Source of the DNA: Xylanibacillus composti
GTDB lineage: Bacteria; Bacillota; Bacilli; Paenibacillales; K13
NCBI RefSeq assembly: GCF_018403685.1
Contig: NZ_BOVK01000032.1
Span: forward strand, 1 to 64,000
Length of the DNA: 64,000 nucleotides
Direction of reading: 5' to 3'
The notes under the pieces are model-generated. The model was not told the origin of the DNA. It did no database searches and saw only the letters and a list, made by a program, of their open reading frames with translations. Below, one piece after another: positions 1-10,344 of the stretch (positions are counted from its first letter, which is position 1; each line of letters starts with the position of its first letter). The position numbers were made by a program, and so were the translations under genes.

Positions 1-3000
1 CAATTGAACCACATGACCTCCGTCGAACAGGAAAACATATTTCTCCGACACCGGCTCGCCCCAGATTCGCTCAATCGCCTGGGCATAAAGCTTCAGCTGC
101 GTCCGGTAAGCCTCCGCCGCTTCCTGCGGTTTTCTCCCGCGCAGGGAATCCGTTTTGTAATCCAGCAGCACCCATCCCTGCTCATCGCGAAACAGGCAGT
201 CAATCACCCCTTGCATCAACACGGTCTCACTCGCAAGGCTATCGTCTATGTCGCCATACACCTCTTCCACCGGCAGCGCGTAGCTGAACGGTAGCTCCCG
301 GCGCACATCAGACGAGGCGAGCATTCGTCTGCCAAGCTCGCTTGCGAAAAAGGCTGCAATCTTGCCGGGGTCAATTTCGCGAAGCTGATCAGCCCGGAGC
401 ATCCGGGTTTCCCGCATTCGCTCCAGCTCCTGAAGGACGGTCTCTTCGGACAGGGGCCCCGTCAGCGAAATCGCCTGCATGACGGCATGATAGACCGTCC
501 CTTTTTCTACGGCGGACAAGCCCCGCTCCTCTACGAAGCGCGGTCGTCTCAGCAGTCTGTGGCGATAGGCGGCAGCCGTGTCGCTATGCACAACGGTCCC
601 ATCCGGCAGGACGCCCGCCGCCTGGTAATCCTCCGCTTCTGCCTGCCAGTGCCGCTCGCCCATGCGCTTCAATTCGGATACGGACGTTTTGGACAATAAT
701 GCCGAGGCGGCGCGGTAGGGATAATGCCAATCCAATCGCTTGCCGAGCTCTTCCCGCCAAGCGCTGCCGTCCCAATCCGGCAACGGCTCATTGTTGCGAA
801 TGGCAGCCATGCGTCTTTCATCGGCCATCCACTCGCTTGCAGGCGCCGCTTGTCCCGCAGCGTCCGGTCCCAAAGCCGCCACCTTCCACCGGGATGTATC
901 CCGGCGAAGCCACTCTGGGGCTTGGCGCGAAGAACTTTGCCGACGCAGCGGCTCGGACGCCGGATGCCGAATCAGGCAAGGGCCGAGCCAATCGAGGAAG
1001 GAATTGGCCTCCGCCAGCAGCGTGGACGGCAGCTGCAGCCCGGTTATATCTGCGGCTGCTTCCCATTGCTGCAAGGCTTTCTCCCGATTTTGCACGGTGC
1101 CGATCAAAATCAGCTTTTCCTTCGGCCGGGTCAGAGCCACGTACAAAATTCTCATCTCCTCTGCCAACATTTCCATGCGCATCCGGTGACGAATCGCCAT
1201 GTAAGGCAGCGACGGATAGCTGACGTGCAGCTCGCGGTCCACCACCTTCGGACCGAATCCAAGCTCCTTGTGCAGCAGGAACGCTGACCGGGCATCCTGC
1301 TGATTGAACTTTTTGCCTAGCCCCGCAACGAAGACTACCGGAAATTCCAGACCTTTGCTCTTATGAATGGACATGATTCGCACGACATCCTCTTGCTCGC
1401 CAAGCGCGCGGGCCGCGCCCAGATCGCTGCCGCTGTCGCGAATCTTCTCGATAAACCGCAGGAAGCGGAACAGGCCGCGGAACGAAGTGGCCTCATACTG
1501 CCTGGCGCGATCATACAGCGCTCGCAGATTGGCCTGCCGCTGCGCGCCTCCGGGAAGTCCGCCGGCAAAATCGTAAAGGCCGGTTTCCCTGTACAAATCC
1601 CAGATCAAAGTGGACAGGGCGCCCTGCGCGGCTTGTTCGCGCCACGCCTGCAAGCGCTGCAGGAACAAGCTGAGCCTGTCCTGCAGCTCTGTCCGCGCTC
1701 CTTCCTCCGCGGCTGCGTAAGCCACAACCGCATCATAATAGGTCATTCCCTGACGACCTGCCCTGATCGCAGCGAGTTCCTCCGCCTGCAAGCCGACTAC
1801 CGGCGAGCGGAGCACAGCCGCCAGCGGGATGTCCTGCTGCGGATTGTCGATCAGCGACAGCAGCGCGAGCGCCCATTCCACCTCGCCAGCGCGGAAATAG
1901 CCGGTTTGCAGATCAGCGAAGGCCGGAATGCCCATCAAACGAAATTCCTCCAGCATCTCCGGCGCCCATTGCTGCGTGGCCCGCAGCAGCACGACCACAT
2001 CCCGGTATGCTAATGGCCGGCAGCCCTTCAGCTTTTTGTCATACACCTGCATCGGGGCGCTGCCGTCCGCACCGATCAACTGACGTATCCGCCGTGCGAT
2101 GATCCTGGCTTCCAGCTGGGCGGCAAGCAGCTCAGACGCATCCTCATCTGCGCCCTGAACATCTTCACTTTCGCTGTCGCTGCTTTCGTCAGATGCGGTT
2201 CCGCTTGAGCCGGCAGCTTCCTCTTCGCGATCGACAACCAGAAGCTCCACTGCCAAGTCCTGCCCGCCTTCGGCAGGCTGCGGAAAGCCATGGCCGTACT
2301 TCAGCTCTGCCGATTCATCGTATTCGATCTCCGCGACTTGCTCGCGCATCATCTGCCTGAACAAGAAATTGACCGCGTCAACGACCTCCTGACGGCTGCG
2401 GAAATTTCGTGCCAAGTCTATGCGCAGGCCTGCCTGTACCGGCGTTCCCGGTTCAGCAAGACATTCCTCCTGTTCGGAGAACGGCCCTGTCTCTGCCATA
2501 TGGCTGTCCAATCGCGTGAAGCGCTTGTACTTGCCGAGGAACAACCCGGGATCCGCCAGCCGGAACCGGTAAATGCTTTGTTTCACGTCGCCGACCATGA
2601 AGCGGCTGCCCGCCTGCTCGCCTGCTCCCCCCGAGAGCAAGGAAAGTATCGTCTCCTGCACCAGATTCGTATCCTGGTATTCGTCCACCAGCACCTCTGC
2701 AAATTGCTCCCGAAAAGCAAGCGCTGCATCCGATGGAAGCATATGCGCCGGAGTCGAATCGGGATGACGCAATATCCGCAAGGTCAAATGCTCCAAATCC
2801 GAGAAATCAAGCAGGCCCTTATCCCGCTTGAGCGCGGCATACTGTGTGTCGAACGCTTCTACAAAGCCGGCCAGCTCTCCCATGAGCGGAGCCAGCGCCA
2901 GCACTTCGTTCCGCATTTCGTCCGGTGTGCGCGCAAACCATTCGCGGCTTGCTTTCTCCAGCTTCTCCTTCGCTTTTTTCCGCAGTCCGGCTGCCTTCTC

Positions 3001-3945
3001 CTGCAAGCTTTTGTCGTATTCGTCCCCTCTGCATGGCTTCAGCCTGCTGAACGCCACGGACTGAAACGCGTTGTACAGCGTTTCCCATTCGCCTTGCTCG
3101 CAAGCTTCCGCCAGCGCCGCCGCCATCTCAAGCTCGCTTTGAAATTGATCCGCATAGGGAATCGGGCCTCCCGGTTCCGCACATAAATCAATGGCTCGTC
3201 GGAGAAGGGACATTGCCGCATCCACTTGCTGCCGAACGGCAGCAAACAGGCTGGATGTCCAATGATTGAGCTGCGTGTCATTCGCCGCATCGGCGAACGA
3301 TTGCGCCATATCGGCCAGCCAATGAGACGGCCATGGATGGCTGCGGGAAAATTCGTGCAGCCGAAGCGCCAGATTCATAAAATCGGCATCGCTGCGCTCG
3401 CCCCCGAATACGTCCACAAGCTGCCAAAACAAGCTATCCTCCGGCTTGGTCTCGTAAGAGCTCTCCAGCAAAGTCTCCATTGCTTCCGTACGCAGCAGCT
3501 CCGCTTCGTGTTCTCCGGCAATGCGAAAGCCCGGGTCAAGCGGAATATGCTCATAATGCTGACTGATCACTTCCATACAGAACGCGTGCAGCGTAGTGAT
3601 GGAAGCGCGGTGAATGAGCGCTAGCTGCCTGCGAATATGCGGCGAATCCGGATTTTTCTCCAGCTCCCCTTCCAACGCTTCGCGAATACGGCCGCGCATC
3701 TCATCTGCCGCAGCTTTGGTGAAGGTCGAAACGAGCATCCGGTCGATATCAACCGGGTTGTCCGTATCCAGCACGCGGCGAATAATCCGCTCTACGAGCA
3801 CGGCGGTCTTGCCGGAACCGGCTGCCGCCGCCACCAATATATCTGTGCCGCGCGCTGTAATGGCCGCCCATTGCTCATCCGTCCAAGTTACATCAGGAGG
3901 CTTGGGGACAGGCGTATAGACCGTCGTATTCTGCTGGTTACTCAT
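1..3945 (-). CDS. addA: ATP-dependent helicase/nuclease subunit A (3' end cut by window)
   Basis: AddA is the helicase-nuclease subunit of the AddAB (RecBCD-like) enzyme that resects double-strand breaks for RecA. The reading frame is open from the ATG at 3945 to the window edge, 1315 codons. Walker A (AGSGKT) is at residues 42-47, preceded by the UvrD-type WTDEQ motif. The C-terminal RecB-type nuclease block shows GVID near 1246-1249 and LDYKTD near 1261-1266. The visible end, FLFDGG, is typical of the last residues of AddA, so probably only a few codons are missing. The start overlaps the end of addB by 8 bp (ATGAGTAA), so translation is probably coupled. At over 1315 residues it is somewhat longer than the roughly 1230-residue B. 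subtilis protein. Confidence 0.97.
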   Translation of the reverse strand, partial: MSNQQNTTVYTPVPKPPDVTWTDEQWAAITARGTDILVAAAAGSGKTAVLVERIIRRVLDTDNPVDIDRMLVSTFTKAAADEMRGRIREALEGELEKNPDSPHIRRQLALIHRASITTLHAFCMEVISQHYEHIPLDPGFRIAGEHEAELLRTEAMETLLESSYETKPEDSLFWQLVDVFGGERSDADFMNLALRLHEFSRSHPWPSHWLADMAQSFADAANDTQLNHWTSSLFAAVRQQVDAAMSLLRRAIDLCAEPGGPIPYADQFQSELEMAAALAEACEQGEWETLYNAFQSVAFSRLKPCRGDEYDKSLQEKAAGLRKKAKEKLEKASREWFARTPDEMRNEVLALAPLMGELAGFVEAFDTQYAALKRDKGLLDFSDLEHLTLRILRHPDSTPAHMLPSDAALAFREQFAEVLVDEYQDTNLVQETILSLLSGGAGEQAGSRFMVGDVKQSIYRFRLADPGLFLGKYKRFTRLDSHMAETGPFSEQEECLAEPGTPVQAGLRIDLARNFRSRQEVVDAVNFLFRQMMREQVAEIEYDESAELKYGHGFPQPAEGGQDLAVELLVVDREEEAAGSSGTASDESSDSESEDVQGADEDASELLAAQLEARIIARRIRQLIGADGSAPMQVYDKKLKGCRPLAYRDVVVLLRATQQWAPEMLEEFRLMGIPAFADLQTGYFRAGEVEWALALLSLIDNPQQDIPLAAVLRSPVVGLQAEELAAIRAGRQGMTYYDAVVAYAAAEEGARTELQDRLSLFLQRLQAWREQAAQGALSTLIWDLYRETGLYDFAGGLPGGAQRQANLRALYDRARQYEATSFRGLFRFLRFIEKIRDSGSDLGAARALGEQEDVVRIMSIHKSKGLEFPVVFVAGLGKKFNQQDARSAFLLHKELGFGPKVVDRELHVSYPSLPYMAIRHRMRMEMLAEEMRILYVALTRPKEKLILIGTVQNREKALQQWEAAADITGLQLPSTLLAEANSFLDWLGPCLIRHPASEPLRRQSSSRQAPEWLRRDTSRWKVAALGPDAAGQAAPASEWMADERRMAAIRNNEPLPDWDGSAWREELGKRLDWHYPYRAASALLSKTSVSELKRMGERHWQAEAEDYQAAGVLPDGTVVHSDTAAAYRHRLLRRPRFVEERGLSAVEKGTVYHAVMQAISLTGPLSEETVLQELERMRETRMLRADQLREIDPGKIAAFFASELGRRMLASSDVRRELPFSYALPVEEVYGDIDDSLASETVLMQGVIDCLFRDEQGWVLLDYKTDSLRGRKPQEAAEAYRTQLKLYAQAIERIWGEPVSEKYVFLFDGGHVVQL

Positions 3946-6900
3946 CGCGCATCCCCTCCTCCTCCAGCTTGCGCCAGACATCCGACTTGCCTATTCCATT
4001 AAGCTGATTGTAGGCATTGCCTGCGTATAACGGATCGAATTGGCAAACAGATTTGTACGGGCAAAAGCCGCATGGTGTCTTCGTTCCAAGCCGATACGGG
4101 GCAATGGCTACTTCTCCGCCTGCGATGCTGGCGCCGATTTCATGCATGCGCCGGCGCACCGCCTTGCGCAAATGCGGCCATTGCTCGGGCAAGAACGTGG
4201 AGGACTGGCTTTCAACGATGTCGCCGGAGGTTTTGAGCCTGACCGGAATAATGTCCGAGTAGCCGGAGTCCAACGTGCGGTCCATCGCCTGGATGACATC
4301 GCTTCGTCCCATGACGAGGCCGCGCTGCTTGAACCGCTTCAAGGCTTCCTTGCGTGCTTTCTCCCGCTCAACCGGCCCAGCGAAGGCCACAATCGGATTG
4401 TGCACGTGAACATAGAAAGCGCCTGCCGCTTCAGCCGGGCGGCCCAGCCACTCTTCGGCATTACTGACTGCTACATCCAGATACGCCAGCAGCTGCAGGC
4501 TTAAGCCGTAATAAACCTCAGCCATGTTCAACTGCACCGAGCCGGACTTGTAGTCAATCACGCGCAGCAGCAGAGCCCCGTCACGCTCTGCCTGGTCCAC
4601 CCGGTCGATTCGCCCGGCCACTTCCATTTCTGTGCCGTCTGCCAGAGTGAAGCGCAGCGGCGGAATACGCCCCTTGCGGCCGAACGGGATTTCCAGACCG
4701 GCAGGCGTAAATTCTCCTCTCGCCGCCTGAACGGCCAGCATCGCCGTCGTTCGGCTGATGATGTCCTTCAGCTTGCGGGCCATATACCTGTACCGGTGCG
4801 AGCTGAGCAAAATCTCACTCTGCAAGCGAGGGGTCAAATGCGCAACGGCCCGTTCGGCCATGCGCTCGCAATCCTCATCGCCCAATTCGCTCCAGCTCTT
4901 CCCGGCTGCCAGCAGCTCGCCCGCAATCCAGCTGAGAGCCGCATGGAAAAATTGGCCGATATCAGGCGCCTCCAGCCTGTACACCGCGCGTTCCTCCAGA
5001 CGCAAGCCGTACGCGGCAAACTGCGCAAATGGACAAGCCGCATGCTTCTCCATGCGGGATACGCTCGCTTTCAACCGTTCCCCATACAGCTGTTTGGCTG
5101 TACCCCCGGAGATCGCCTCTTCCCGATTCGTAAAGAACAAGCCGCCAAGACGGGTTTGCAGCGAAAGTCGGCGAGACGGATCAGCCAAGTGCCAGGCATA
5201 CACATCCCACCAGCCCTCCGCAATCGGCGTGCCGCCAAGCCAGTGGCGGATCTGATTAACCAAATAGGCTGCTGCCCTTTCCGGCGATTGAATGAAGGTC
5301 AGCTGCTCGTCCTCCGGCATGGCCGGCTCCGGTTCGCCGCCGAGCCAAACGGCTGGCAGCGTCGGGAACATCCCCTTCACCCGGCGCACTACTTCCGAAG
5401 GGGTCAGCGCCTTTCCCTCCTCATCGGCGACCGGATAGCTGAGCCACAGCTTGTCTGACGGAACCGATAAGGTGGAATAGATCAGAAATTGCTCGTCCAG
5501 CAGCTTGCGCTTGCTTCCGGGCGCGAGCGCCAATCCGCCGTCGGCCAGCAGATCCCGCTCGTGCTCCGTAATGACACTATCCTCCGCAGGCCGGGCAGGC
5601 AATACGCCGTCGTTGGCTCCCGGCACAAAAACTGCGCGCACGCTGCCGGGTCGCGTCCGCTCCATGCTGCCGACCAGCACCTCGTCCAGCGAAGGCGGAA
5701 CCAGCGCGAGCTTGACCTGATCCAGTCCAGCCTGCAGCCAATCAGCGAACGTCGCCGAAGAGATCGCTTCTTGCCCTGTAGCGTCCACCATCTGCTCCAG
5801 CATGTCGATGACGCCATCCCATACTTGTGTATGCTCCCTTGCCCGCTCTGGTCTTCCGTCCCGCACCGCCTGCTCGCTCCACTGCGCCAGATGGGTCGGG
5901 ATGGCGGCATCCTCAAGCAAGGCAAATACCGCTTCAGCTTGCTCGCGCACGCAGGATGCCCGCGTGAGCCGCTCCTGAAACTGCCGCAGAGGCGCTGCAA
6001 TAGCCATGCGCAGCGCATGGATTTCGTTCAGATCATATCTGTCCTGCTCGGCGTCTTCGTCCTCCAGGGAATAGCGAAGCCTGTATACCCACGGCTTATC
6101 GTCCAGCCAGGCAGCGCCCTGCAGGCCGAATGCCAGCACATAATTCTCGAGCCGGTCCAGCGCCTCGCGATGCTGCTGCATACGCTGCCGGTAAGTAAGC
6201 TCGGCATGTTCCCCGACAGGCCCGAAAAAGCCGGTTTTGGCACAGCGGAACACCGCTTCATAGGGCCAAAAATGCAGCGCAGTTTCCAGAGAGGAGCGAA
6301 TAAATTCGAGCAGCGGATGATGCACCGCCGTTTGCTTGCGATCCAAAAAATGCGGAATGCCATAATCGCCGAATACGAGAGAAATCAATTCCTCATATGT
6401 AGCGGGATGACGCAGCAGCACCGCCATATCCCGCCAGCGGTACCCGCACTCCCGGGCGAGGCGCAGCATCTCGCGGGCGATGCCCTCGACCTCCGCCCGC
6501 CTGTTCACGGCAGCCGCCACGACTATCGCCGATTCCGGCCGCTTCCCGGTTTCGTATGTATCCCGGTCTGTCCACTTGCGCCGGCTTGCATAATGGCGTT
6601 CAAGATGGGCCAGCACGGGATTGTCCGCATGGCGATGCGGGAACATGGCCGGCGCTTCTCCGCGCAATTCCTCCAGACGCCGTGTCTCGCCCAGCTCGGC
6701 TCCGCAGTCTTCTGCGAGCTGCTTCAGCTTCAGCAGCGTTACAGCGGTCGGATGAAACAAATCCAGCTCCTCCGGCTGCTCGCCCGGTTCTCGGTCGCGG
6801 TCGGCGGACAACGTAATCGTCACCTGCCGGCATACCCGAAACAGCTGGCCCAGCACGCGATATTCTTGCGGGGTAAAGCCGTTGAAGCCGTCTATCCACA

Positions 6901-7513
6901 CTTCCATCTGGCGCGCGTAAACAGACTCCGGCAGCTTCTCGGCCAGCAGCTCGAGCGCATCCTCCGTGTCCAGATACCTTTCCTTCACGGCTGCTTCGTA
7001 ATCGGCGTAGAGAAGAGCCAAGTCGCCCAGCTTGGCTGCAAAATCCCTGCCGCCTGCGCCTTCTGCCAGCCCGGCTTCCTGCAGATGGGCCTCAAGCTCC
7101 GCGGGCCCGATTTCATACCGCTTGCATTCTGTGATGAACTGCAGCAGCTTTTCCGTATAGGCTACTTGGTCTGCCTGCGCCCGCAGCGCGCGCAGCTCAT
7201 CCTTGCGCTTCTGCATCAAGGAGTAGAGCAGCAGCTTCTTGCCCATCTCGCCGATCGGGGGCTTCGCCATGCCGCCTGTCTCCTGCATAATGCGAAAGGC
7301 CATCCGGCGAAAGCTGAGCACTTGCGCGCGAATGACCCCGTGGAGGCCTGGAGTGGCTGCCAGCGCCTTCTCCGCAGAGAAGCTCGCTTGCTCCGGCACC
7401 AGCAGGACGATTGGCTGGCCTGCGGGGTCCCGCCGCAGACCTTCGCGTATTTGTTCGAGGCAGTATCGGCTCTTGCCGCTTCCGGCACGGCCGATGATCA
7501 ACTGGACAGCCAA
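3938..7513 (-). CDS. addB: ATP-dependent helicase/nuclease subunit B
   Basis: AddB is the partner of AddA. It contributes a second RecB-type nuclease domain and an iron-sulfur cluster, and in the known enzyme it reads Chi. The 1191-residue protein starts GRAGSGKS (Walker A, residues 8-15). A nuclease motif DYKSG lies in the last fifth. Cys1148, Cys1151 and Cys1157 (CGFC-x5-C) with the earlier cysteine in AACPF match the four-cysteine Fe-S arrangement of the family. The start is TTG at 7513, with AAAGGAGAGGAG a few bases upstream. It is first in an addBA operon. A palindromic repeat cluster begins only about 25 bp upstream of the start. Confidence 0.97.
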   Translation of the reverse strand: MAVQLIIGRAGSGKSRYCLEQIREGLRRDPAGQPIVLLVPEQASFSAEKALAATPGLHGVIRAQVLSFRRMAFRIMQETGGMAKPPIGEMGKKLLLYSLMQKRKDELRALRAQADQVAYTEKLLQFITECKRYEIGPAELEAHLQEAGLAEGAGGRDFAAKLGDLALLYADYEAAVKERYLDTEDALELLAEKLPESVYARQMEVWIDGFNGFTPQEYRVLGQLFRVCRQVTITLSADRDREPGEQPEELDLFHPTAVTLLKLKQLAEDCGAELGETRRLEELRGEAPAMFPHRHADNPVLAHLERHYASRRKWTDRDTYETGKRPESAIVVAAAVNRRAEVEGIAREMLRLARECGYRWRDMAVLLRHPATYEELISLVFGDYGIPHFLDRKQTAVHHPLLEFIRSSLETALHFWPYEAVFRCAKTGFFGPVGEHAELTYRQRMQQHREALDRLENYVLAFGLQGAAWLDDKPWVYRLRYSLEDEDAEQDRYDLNEIHALRMAIAAPLRQFQERLTRASCVREQAEAVFALLEDAAIPTHLAQWSEQAVRDGRPERAREHTQVWDGVIDMLEQMVDATGQEAISSATFADWLQAGLDQVKLALVPPSLDEVLVGSMERTRPGSVRAVFVPGANDGVLPARPAEDSVITEHERDLLADGGLALAPGSKRKLLDEQFLIYSTLSVPSDKLWLSYPVADEEGKALTPSEVVRRVKGMFPTLPAVWLGGEPEPAMPEDEQLTFIQSPERAAAYLVNQIRHWLGGTPIAEGWWDVYAWHLADPSRRLSLQTRLGGLFFTNREEAISGGTAKQLYGERLKASVSRMEKHAACPFAQFAAYGLRLEERAVYRLEAPDIGQFFHAALSWIAGELLAAGKSWSELGDEDCERMAERAVAHLTPRLQSEILLSSHRYRYMARKLKDIISRTTAMLAVQAARGEFTPAGLEIPFGRKGRIPPLRFTLADGTEMEVAGRIDRVDQAERDGALLLRVIDYKSGSVQLNMAEVYYGLSLQLLAYLDVAVSNAEEWLGRPAEAAGAFYVHVHNPIVAFAGPVEREKARKEALKRFKQRGLVMGRSDVIQAMDRTLDSGYSDIIPVRLKTSGDIVESQSSTFLPEQWPHLRKAVRRRMHEIGASIAGGEVAIAPYRLGTKTPCGFCPYKSVCQFDPLYAGNAYNQLNGIGKSDVWRKLEEEGMRDE

Positions 7514-7537
7514 GCGTCTCCTCTCCTTTCTCTAACA

Positions 7538-7646
7538 CCCGCGAAAGCAATGGAAGCTTCGAAGCTGATGCCAATTTCGCGGGGCCCGATTTATACCCAC
7601 GAAAGTGAAGAACAGCTCCGATGCTATTTCCGATTACTTTCGCGGG
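7538..7646. repeat. palindromic intergenic repeat, two copies
   Basis: There are two head-to-tail copies of a hairpin repeat found at three places in the window. Copy one (7538-7583) has left arm CCCGCGAAAGCAA and a degenerate right arm ending TTTCGCGGG. Copy two (7596-7646) has left arm CCCACGAAAGTGA and right arm TTACTTTCGCGGG, which are near-perfect inverted repeats of 13 bp. The copies are joined by GGCCCGATTTATA, and the same joiner occurs at the other two loci. The cluster lies between the end of the methyltransferase gene and the start of addB. No transposase or coding potential is seen. Confidence 0.85.
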
Positions 7647-7683
7647 GGGTTTGTGTATCTCTATCACTTGCCGAAACGGCTGG

Positions 7684-9090
7684 TTATAAAGCAGTCACTT
7701 CAAATATCGCGAATTTCAAGTAATGGCCTTCATCCACACCCAAGATTTGCGGGTGATCCTTGCCCGCCCCCCTAAATTCGACAAGCCGCAATCGTTTTCC
7801 TGCATCCTGCGCCGCCTGGCGAATCGTTTCCAGGAACAAATCCGGACGGACATGATAGGAACAGCTCGCCGTTACCAGAAATCCTCCTTCATTCACGAGC
7901 TTCAGCGCATGCAGATTGATATCCTTGTATCCGCGGCAAGCGCCGGCTACCGCAGCGCGGTTCTTCGCAAAGGCCGGAGGATCGAGTATGACGACGTCCC
8001 ATGTCCGGCCGCCGGTTTCGAGTGCCCGGGAAGTATCCGGCCGCTTGCCCGCCGGCACGTGCTCCAGACCGCCTCGTGCTTGCCTTGCCGCCAAGCCTGC
8101 CACCTGCTCGCGCAAATATTGAAAAGCATCGGCCACAACGAACTCCACTCTGTCTTGGAAGCCGTTCAACTCCACATTGCGGCGGGCGCTTTCAATCGCA
8201 TGTTCGGAAATGTCCAGGCAGGTCACTTTTTTGGCGCCGTAATGGCACGCATGCAGCGTAAAGCTCCCTGTATGGGAGAAGCACTCCAACACTGTAGCTC
8301 CGTCCCAGTACGGAAACGTAACCGGCTTGCCGTTCTTGTTCACCGGAACAACCTGCATACCTCCATCAAGCTCCGCTTCCTTGTGCTCGATGCCGCTGCG
8401 CCAGCCCCAGCCTTTCATGAGTGGCGCAATGGCCGCCCGATTCTCCCGCTGATCGAAAAAATAGCCGGTTTTTTGCCCTTCCTCTATATCGACCTGCAGC
8501 TTCAACCCGTTCTCTTCCATCTGCACATACCGAACCGCCTCGCCATAAAGCAGCCCCTTCGTTTCGGGCAAGCCTTCCAATTCCCTGACTCCCACATCGC
8601 TTCGCTCGTAAATCGTGCGCGGTTGAAACACCGCGGCCAAAGCTTCTGTCACTTGCGCCTTGCGCTTGTCCATGGCATAGGTCAGAAACTGCGCAACCAG
8701 CACATCGCCATATTTGTCCACGATGAGTCCCGGCAGCCCGTCCGCCTCGCCATAAACGGCCCGGTATGCGCCTGCCTGACCCAGAAAACGCTGGCGATAC
8801 CGCTTGCAGGCAGCCAGCCTTTCTGTAAAGAAGGCTGCATCCATTTCCACTAGCCGCTGAAACGAAACGACCCTGGCCCGAATGCGGGAATGCGGATTGT
8901 ATGCGCCTGTAGCCAAAAATTTTCCGCGATGATCCAGAACATCCACGAGATCTCCCGGTTCTGCCGAACCGTCCAGACGCTCCGCTTCATTTTCAAATAT
9001 CCAGGGGTGTCCTGCTTCCAGCCGCTTTTTGCGCTTTGCGCTCAGCACGAGCGCGGCCCTGTGCTGAAGAGTTTCCTTATTCGTAGTCAT
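7684..9090 (-). CDS. class I SAM-dependent rRNA methyltransferase, RlmI-like
   Basis: This is probably a 23S rRNA cytosine-5 methyltransferase of the RlmI/YwbD type. An N-terminal PUA-like RNA-binding region contains HPWIFENE near residue 28. The Rossmann methyltransferase domain has VLECFSHTGSF (SAM loop) and the catalytic-region motif DPPAFAK. At 468 residues it is about 70 longer than the usual 390-400. The excess appears to be two insertions, one just before the SAM loop (rich in G, E and K) and one before DPPAF. The ATG at 9090 follows AAGGAGGAGC at a somewhat long spacing. It ends just downstream of the addB leader repeats, is probably transcribed alone, and diverges from the Na/Pi gene. 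The exact target base cannot be told from sequence. Confidence 0.9.
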   Translation of the reverse strand: MTTNKETLQHRAALVLSAKRKKRLEAGHPWIFENEAERLDGSAEPGDLVDVLDHRGKFLATGAYNPHSRIRARVVSFQRLVEMDAAFFTERLAACKRYRQRFLGQAGAYRAVYGEADGLPGLIVDKYGDVLVAQFLTYAMDKRKAQVTEALAAVFQPRTIYERSDVGVRELEGLPETKGLLYGEAVRYVQMEENGLKLQVDIEEGQKTGYFFDQRENRAAIAPLMKGWGWRSGIEHKEAELDGGMQVVPVNKNGKPVTFPYWDGATVLECFSHTGSFTLHACHYGAKKVTCLDISEHAIESARRNVELNGFQDRVEFVVADAFQYLREQVAGLAARQARGGLEHVPAGKRPDTSRALETGGRTWDVVILDPPAFAKNRAAVAGACRGYKDINLHALKLVNEGGFLVTASCSYHVRPDLFLETIRQAAQDAGKRLRLVEFRGAGKDHPQILGVDEGHYLKFAIFEVTAL

Positions 9091-9285
9091 CCCGACTTGC
9101 GCTCCTCCTTGTCATGCCTGTTCAGGCTTGTTCATATGATAGTGATAACCCGCAAAACCGCAAAAGCAAAGCGAATAGGCCGAAGCCGATACGGCCTTTC
9201 GCAAGTTGATGATAAAGACGGCAACATTGACAGTCGCAAGATGTTCTACGGTCAATCTATGTAACCGATAAGGAGATGTCCCTCC

Positions 9286-10344
9286 ATGATGGCAGAACTG
9301 ATTTTCCCCCTTGCTGCAGGTCTTGCCATGTTCCTGTTCGGCATGAAGGTCATGGAGCTTGCGCTGCACACATGGGCGGGAGCCTATTTGAAAAACGCAC
9401 TCGGCACCTTCACCTCAACGCCGCTTAGGGGGATGGTTGCCGGGACCGTGCTGACAGCCGTTGTGCAGAGCAGCAGTGCGATCACCGTTATTACAATCGG
9501 TCTGGTGAACGCCGGCATGCTGACCTTCCCGCGCACGCTCGGCATAATTCTGGGCACCAATATCGGCACCTGCCTGACCACGGAGCTATTGGGCCTGAAC
9601 CTGAACCACGCCGCAGTGCCCATGCTTATCGGTTCCTCTGCCGTATGGCTTATCGCATGGATGCTGCATGTCGAGACCGACGACTCCCAAGTCCGGGTGA
9701 ACAGCCATGGACCGATGCGCATTCGCTCGCTGCTCCCGACGCGGCGCATTGTGCGCCGTTCGGCAGAAATCAGGCGTTCAGCCCGCATGGGCAAGGTAAT
9801 GCGTCCGGTCAAGCTGATGGCTATGGCTGCTGCAGGCTTCTCCTGTATCCTGCTCGGCATGCAGGTGATGGGCACCATCGTTCCGGCCTTGCATGCGCGC
9901 GGGCTGTTCGCCTGGTTTCTGGAGCTTTCGCAAGCCGGCATGCTGTGGGGCATAGCTGCTGGCACCGGCATTACCGCTATTATTCAGAGCAGCTCCGCGG
10001 CGGTAGCCATTGTCATGGGTCTTGCAGCCGTACAGGCGATTACTCCCGAGCTGGCCATCGCCATGGTGCTGGGCGCGAATATTGGCACCTGCGTCACAGG
10101 CCTGCTTGCCGCTATTGGCGGCACCCGCGCAGGCAAGATGGTTGCCTGGGCCCAAGTTGTGCTGAATGTCGCCGGCACGCTGCTCTTCCTGCCATTCATA
10201 CCGTTGCTGGCACAATGGTCAGGGGCACTTGCCGCAAATCCTGCCAGCCAGATCGCACACGCCCAAACCATATTCAACATCGCCTGCTCCCTGCTGGCTC
10301 TGCCCCTATGCTACTTGCCATGGCTGCGGCTTCGCACCCGCTAG
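9286..10344 (+). CDS. Na/Pi cotransporter family protein
   Basis: This is a membrane protein of the Na/phosphate cotransporter (NptA/YqeW) family. It carries the diagnostic inverted duplication, with one QSSSAIT motif near residue 63 and a second QSSSAAV near residue 236. Each is followed by a GTNIGTC or GANIGTC stretch that forms the substrate/Na site in this family. About eight hydrophobic segments are separated by a basic cytoplasmic loop (residues about 140-170). The PhoU-like C-terminal domain of longer members is absent. ATG at 9286 follows AAGGAG. It is an isolated plus-strand gene in a minus-strand region. Its TAG stop lies inside a CTAG that also supplies the stop of the restored convergent NUDIX frame. 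B. subtilis yqeW lies in the same neighbourhood. Confidence 0.9.
   Translation: MMAELIFPLAAGLAMFLFGMKVMELALHTWAGAYLKNALGTFTSTPLRGMVAGTVLTAVVQSSSAITVITIGLVNAGMLTFPRTLGIILGTNIGTCLTTELLGLNLNHAAVPMLIGSSAVWLIAWMLHVETDDSQVRVNSHGPMRIRSLLPTRRIVRRSAEIRRSARMGKVMRPVKLMAMAAAGFSCILLGMQVMGTIVPALHARGLFAWFLELSQAGMLWGIAAGTGITAIIQSSSAAVAIVMGLAAVQAITPELAIAMVLGANIGTCVTGLLAAIGGTRAGKMVAWAQVVLNVAGTLLFLPFIPLLAQWSGALAANPASQIAHAQTIFNIACSLLALPLCYLPWLRLRTR

Noticed and set aside
5489-7723. 744-codon plus-strand open frame opposite addB
   Set aside because: It is antisense to a complete AddB with all motifs, and it has no RBS, recognisable domain or plausible composition. It is a GC-rich shadow frame.
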